In this document: piece after piece, positions 62,012 to 64,000 of the stretch
How the letters are laid out: each line of letters opens with the position of its first letter
Position numbering within the stretch: position 1 is the first letter of the stretch
Assembly: GCA_002840095.1 (NCBI GenBank)
Contig: PGZL01000008.1
Span: forward strand, 62,001 to 126,000
Source: Gammaproteobacteria bacterium HGW-Gammaproteobacteria-1
GTDB lineage: Bacteria; Pseudomonadota; Gammaproteobacteria; Thiohalomonadales; Thiohalomonadaceae
DNA length: 64,000 bases
Reading direction: 5' to 3'
Translations under genes and position numbers: made by a program
Notes under the pieces: model-generated
Seen by the model: only the letters and a program-made list of their open reading frames with translations
The model's database searches: none
What the model was told of the DNA's origin: nothing

Positions 62012-62548
62012 ATGGCGTGGGAATTTTTATACAGCGTGCGGCGTGAATTTCAGGGGGACAGCAATTGGGGCGATATGTACATGAAGTCCGCCGACAACAA
62101 GGCGTGGGAGTGGCTGTGTTACACCTATGAGCTGCCGTGGAAGGCTGATGCCGCCGGCAAGAGCATTAACAAGAAGAGCCGCGTGGAGATGGGTGTCTAT
62201 GAACTCCGCGTACGAACGGATGGAAAATCCCGTGATCAGGGTGGTAAAGGCTGGCGCTTGGAATTGCGAAACACCAAACACCGAGATAACGTTCAAATCC
62301 ACCGGGCGGCGCCCAGCATGTATATCGAAGGCTGCATCCTCCCCGTGCATTTCAACACGTTTTCGGCTTCCACAATACGAAAAGGTGATCGCTTGATCCG
62401 GTCGAAATCCATTGAACTTATGGACAAGATACAATCGCGTTGGTCGACGCTTTTGAACAGTGGCACGGTGACAGGTGCCCCGACGCTGTGCATCGCCGAG
62501 ACCCTACCTGCCGAGTTGTCGACCAACCGGAGTCATGCCCATGCGTAA
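62012..62548 (+). CDS. DUF5675-like protein
   Basis: A 178-residue soluble protein. GVYELRVRTDG, GWRLELRN, DNVQIHRAAPSMYIEGCILP match my recollection of the DUF5675 domain, found in phage-related and secreted contexts with unknown activity. The ATG at 62012 is preferred because AGGAGG lies 7 bases upstream; the ATG at 62006 is too close. It overlaps the next gene by 8 bases, so an effector/partner or enzyme/inhibitor pair is possible. Lower GC than the core genes. Confidence 0.72.
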   Translation: MAWEFLYSVRREFQGDSNWGDMYMKSADNKAWEWLCYTYELPWKADAAGKSINKKSRVEMGVYELRVRTDGKSRDQGGKGWRLELRNTKHRDNVQIHRAAPSMYIEGCILPVHFNTFSASTIRKGDRLIRSKSIELMDKIQSRWSTLLNSGTVTGAPTLCIAETLPAELSTNRSHAHA

Positions 62549-63086
62549 ATCAAAATACTTGTACCTGCCGTGGTTTGTGTTGTCACTGCTCACGTCTTCC
62601 CTTGCCTTCGGTGGGGAACCTCTTCCGAACAATCGGTATGAGGACGGCATCACGTTGACGATTACGAGCAAGCCATTTGATCCCAAAGCACATGCCATTA
62701 AAAAATGTGAATATGCGATTTGTGTCATTGATGGTCGATTCATTTATGGGGGCAATGGGGATATTCCGAAAGAGGAGGTGGCAAGCCTTGTGTTCGAACA
62801 AAACGGCAAAACGATTAAACTAGATGTCTCCTCAATGTATGACACGGGCGTGAACAACGCAAATATCAAACAACACATATCTGTTACCAAATGGGGTAGG
62901 AGTTCTTATCAGCTGGTAGGTTACTTTAGCGATGGCGACGATACCTATATCGGCAGATGGCTCGTTTCTCCAGATGGCGCTATACGACATTATCTAGGTG
63001 ATTACGAAACGCTCGTCAGTTTGACGACCAAAGTGCAACGAGACTATGGGCTGCCCAGTACGACCGGCCCTGACAGTAACCAATAA
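62541..63086 (+). CDS. Exported unknown protein, partner of the DUF5675 gene
   Basis: A 181-residue protein with a signal peptide (LPWFVLSLLTSSLAFG, cleavage near GGEP). The mature part is beta-rich with CEYAICVIDGRF (two Cys likely disulphide-bonded). No family recognised. It starts 8 bases before the end of the DUF5675 gene; GGAG lies 8 bases before the ATG at 62541. A periplasmic immunity or binding role is conceivable from the arrangement alone. Confidence 0.72.
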   Translation: MRKSKYLYLPWFVLSLLTSSLAFGGEPLPNNRYEDGITLTITSKPFDPKAHAIKKCEYAICVIDGRFIYGGNGDIPKEEVASLVFEQNGKTIKLDVSSMYDTGVNNANIKQHISVTKWGRSSYQLVGYFSDGDDTYIGRWLVSPDGAIRHYLGDYETLVSLTTKVQRDYGLPSTTGPDSNQ

Positions 63087-63229
63087 CTATTAATCGCCCC
63101 CCGCCGTGCAAGGTCAAGTCAAGCCATCACTATTAAATCGAACCATAACGCCAATGCTGTTCTTGTTGGGGGGCGTTAGTGATTTGCCGGTGTGTCGGCA
63201 TTTCAATACAGAATGGCAAGCGCAGATTA

Positions 63230-64000
63230 ATGTGCCCTCATCGTAGTTTCAGTATTAAAACATTTCTGCTAACTGCCCTCACAGGCTGCGTTCTTGCAGC
63301 CTGTGTGTCCAAGCCAGCTGTACAGCTGCGCTGGGATGCGCAAGCCCACAGTGTATATCACTTCGCCAGCGAGAATTTCCCGCAAGAAATGGATATAGAC
63401 GTGGGCGCCATGCTGGCGAACCCGGCTTTGTTGCAGGCCAAGATCAACGAACTCAAATCGCTGCCACTAGATCCGCACTCCTTTCCGATCCAATTGAAGA
63501 TGGAGCCGGAGGCCCATGGGCAGGCCAGCGTGCTGGCCAAAAACAGGCGTGTCGATTATCCCGGTCAAGCGAGCGACGAAGGCGAACAGCGACGCCGGGA
63601 AATGCAGGAAGCAACAATCGGCCTGGTCCAACTGAATACCATCATCGACCAATATGGCGTAAACCAGAATCATTTTATAAAGCCGTTGCAAAATAACCTG
63701 GTGAACATGATGTTCCGAGTGCCGGACTATCCGGTTACAGTCGGCGAGCACTGGCAGATCCCGGTAGTCCTTTCGTCCCTCAACACCCCCTTTCTTGCTG
63801 ATCGTGCCCATCGAGACAATAAAGTGTGGATTAAGTCCATAAGCAATGATCCAGTGGCCGGGAGAGTGGCGGAGATTGTCTATCTATTGCAGGAGAAGAT
63901 ATCTGGGAAACGTCAACATTTCACAACGGAGCCCGCCACTCCGTTTGAGGTGAGTGCTACGTACTTTGCGGTCGGTGAGTATCAAATCGAAGGACATAAG
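63230..64000 (+). CDS. Hypothetical lipoprotein, cut by the window end
   Basis: An open frame of 257 codons from ATG at 63230 to the last base, without a stop. The N-terminus MCPHRSFSIKTFLLTALTGC, followed by VLAACVSKP, is a lipoprotein signal with lipobox LAAC. The mature part contains FPIQLKMEPEAHGQASVLA and MFRVPDYPVTVGEHWQIPVV, suggestive of a periplasmic protein; no family recognised. A 143-base gap separates it from the exported protein gene before it. Its C-terminus lies outside the window. Confidence 0.72.
   Translation, partial: MCPHRSFSIKTFLLTALTGCVLAACVSKPAVQLRWDAQAHSVYHFASENFPQEMDIDVGAMLANPALLQAKINELKSLPLDPHSFPIQLKMEPEAHGQASVLAKNRRVDYPGQASDEGEQRRREMQEATIGLVQLNTIIDQYGVNQNHFIKPLQNNLVNMMFRVPDYPVTVGEHWQIPVVLSSLNTPFLADRAHRDNKVWIKSISNDPVAGRVAEIVYLLQEKISGKRQHFTTEPATPFEVSATYFAVGEYQIEGHK

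Overview
The window looks like one chromosomal segment from a GC-rich gammaproteobacterium. The best guess is a free-living, possibly chemoautotrophic or sulfur-oxidising one. Support comes from the gshB-tonB-algH-ruvX-pyrR-pyrB-pyrX order, a Chp/Pil twitching cluster of Pseudomonas type, a glutamate-cysteine ligase of the Acidithiobacillus type, ahcY under an SAH riboswitch, and a tkt-gap-pgk-pyk-fba cluster with a Calvin-type class II aldolase. The lineage is inferred from gene content and order, not from a marker gene.

Layout. 0-7.1 kb (minus strand): gshB, ApbE-like lipoprotein, TonB, algH, ruvX, pyrR, pyrB and an inactive dihydroorotase-like pyrX, mostly overlapping or closely spaced. 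7.1-13.4 kb: accessory genes, including a HigBA module with a broken toxin, a secreted phosphatase, lipoproteins, an M23 peptidase and a 52-residue repeat lipoprotein. 13.4-19.1 kb (minus): a tightly coupled operon matching Escherichia coli ynbABCD plus an acyltransferase and a small membrane protein, so probably a specialised phospholipid pathway. 19.4-28 kb: diguanylate cyclase, quinone reductase-like flavoprotein, an unknown Cys-rich pair, PagL-like protein, YggU, two Slp lipoproteins, a sugar dehydrogenase-like lipoprotein and a histidine kinase/response regulator-TPR pair. 28-40.3 kb: gshA, then divergent pilG-pilH-pilI-pilJ-chpA-chpC and a dihaem cytochrome c. 40.4-45.1 kb (minus): rsmE, metF, ahcY, metK (one-carbon/SAM cycle). 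45.8-53.2 kb (plus): tkt, gap, pgk, pyk, fba.

53.3-64 kb is a patchwork accessory region. It holds a low-GC three-gene cassette of unknown function bounded by two near-identical terminator hairpins, a second toxin-antitoxin module whose toxin is also frameshifted, a large nuclease-NACHT protein that looks like an anti-phage NTPase, an Xre regulator with a C4-like antisense RNA upstream, a second Xre regulator, a DUF5675 protein with an exported partner, and a lipoprotein cut by the window end.

Intergenic gaps carry several families of palindromic repeats, many built from short tandemly repeated words. No tRNA, rRNA, CRISPR array or intact insertion sequence was seen.
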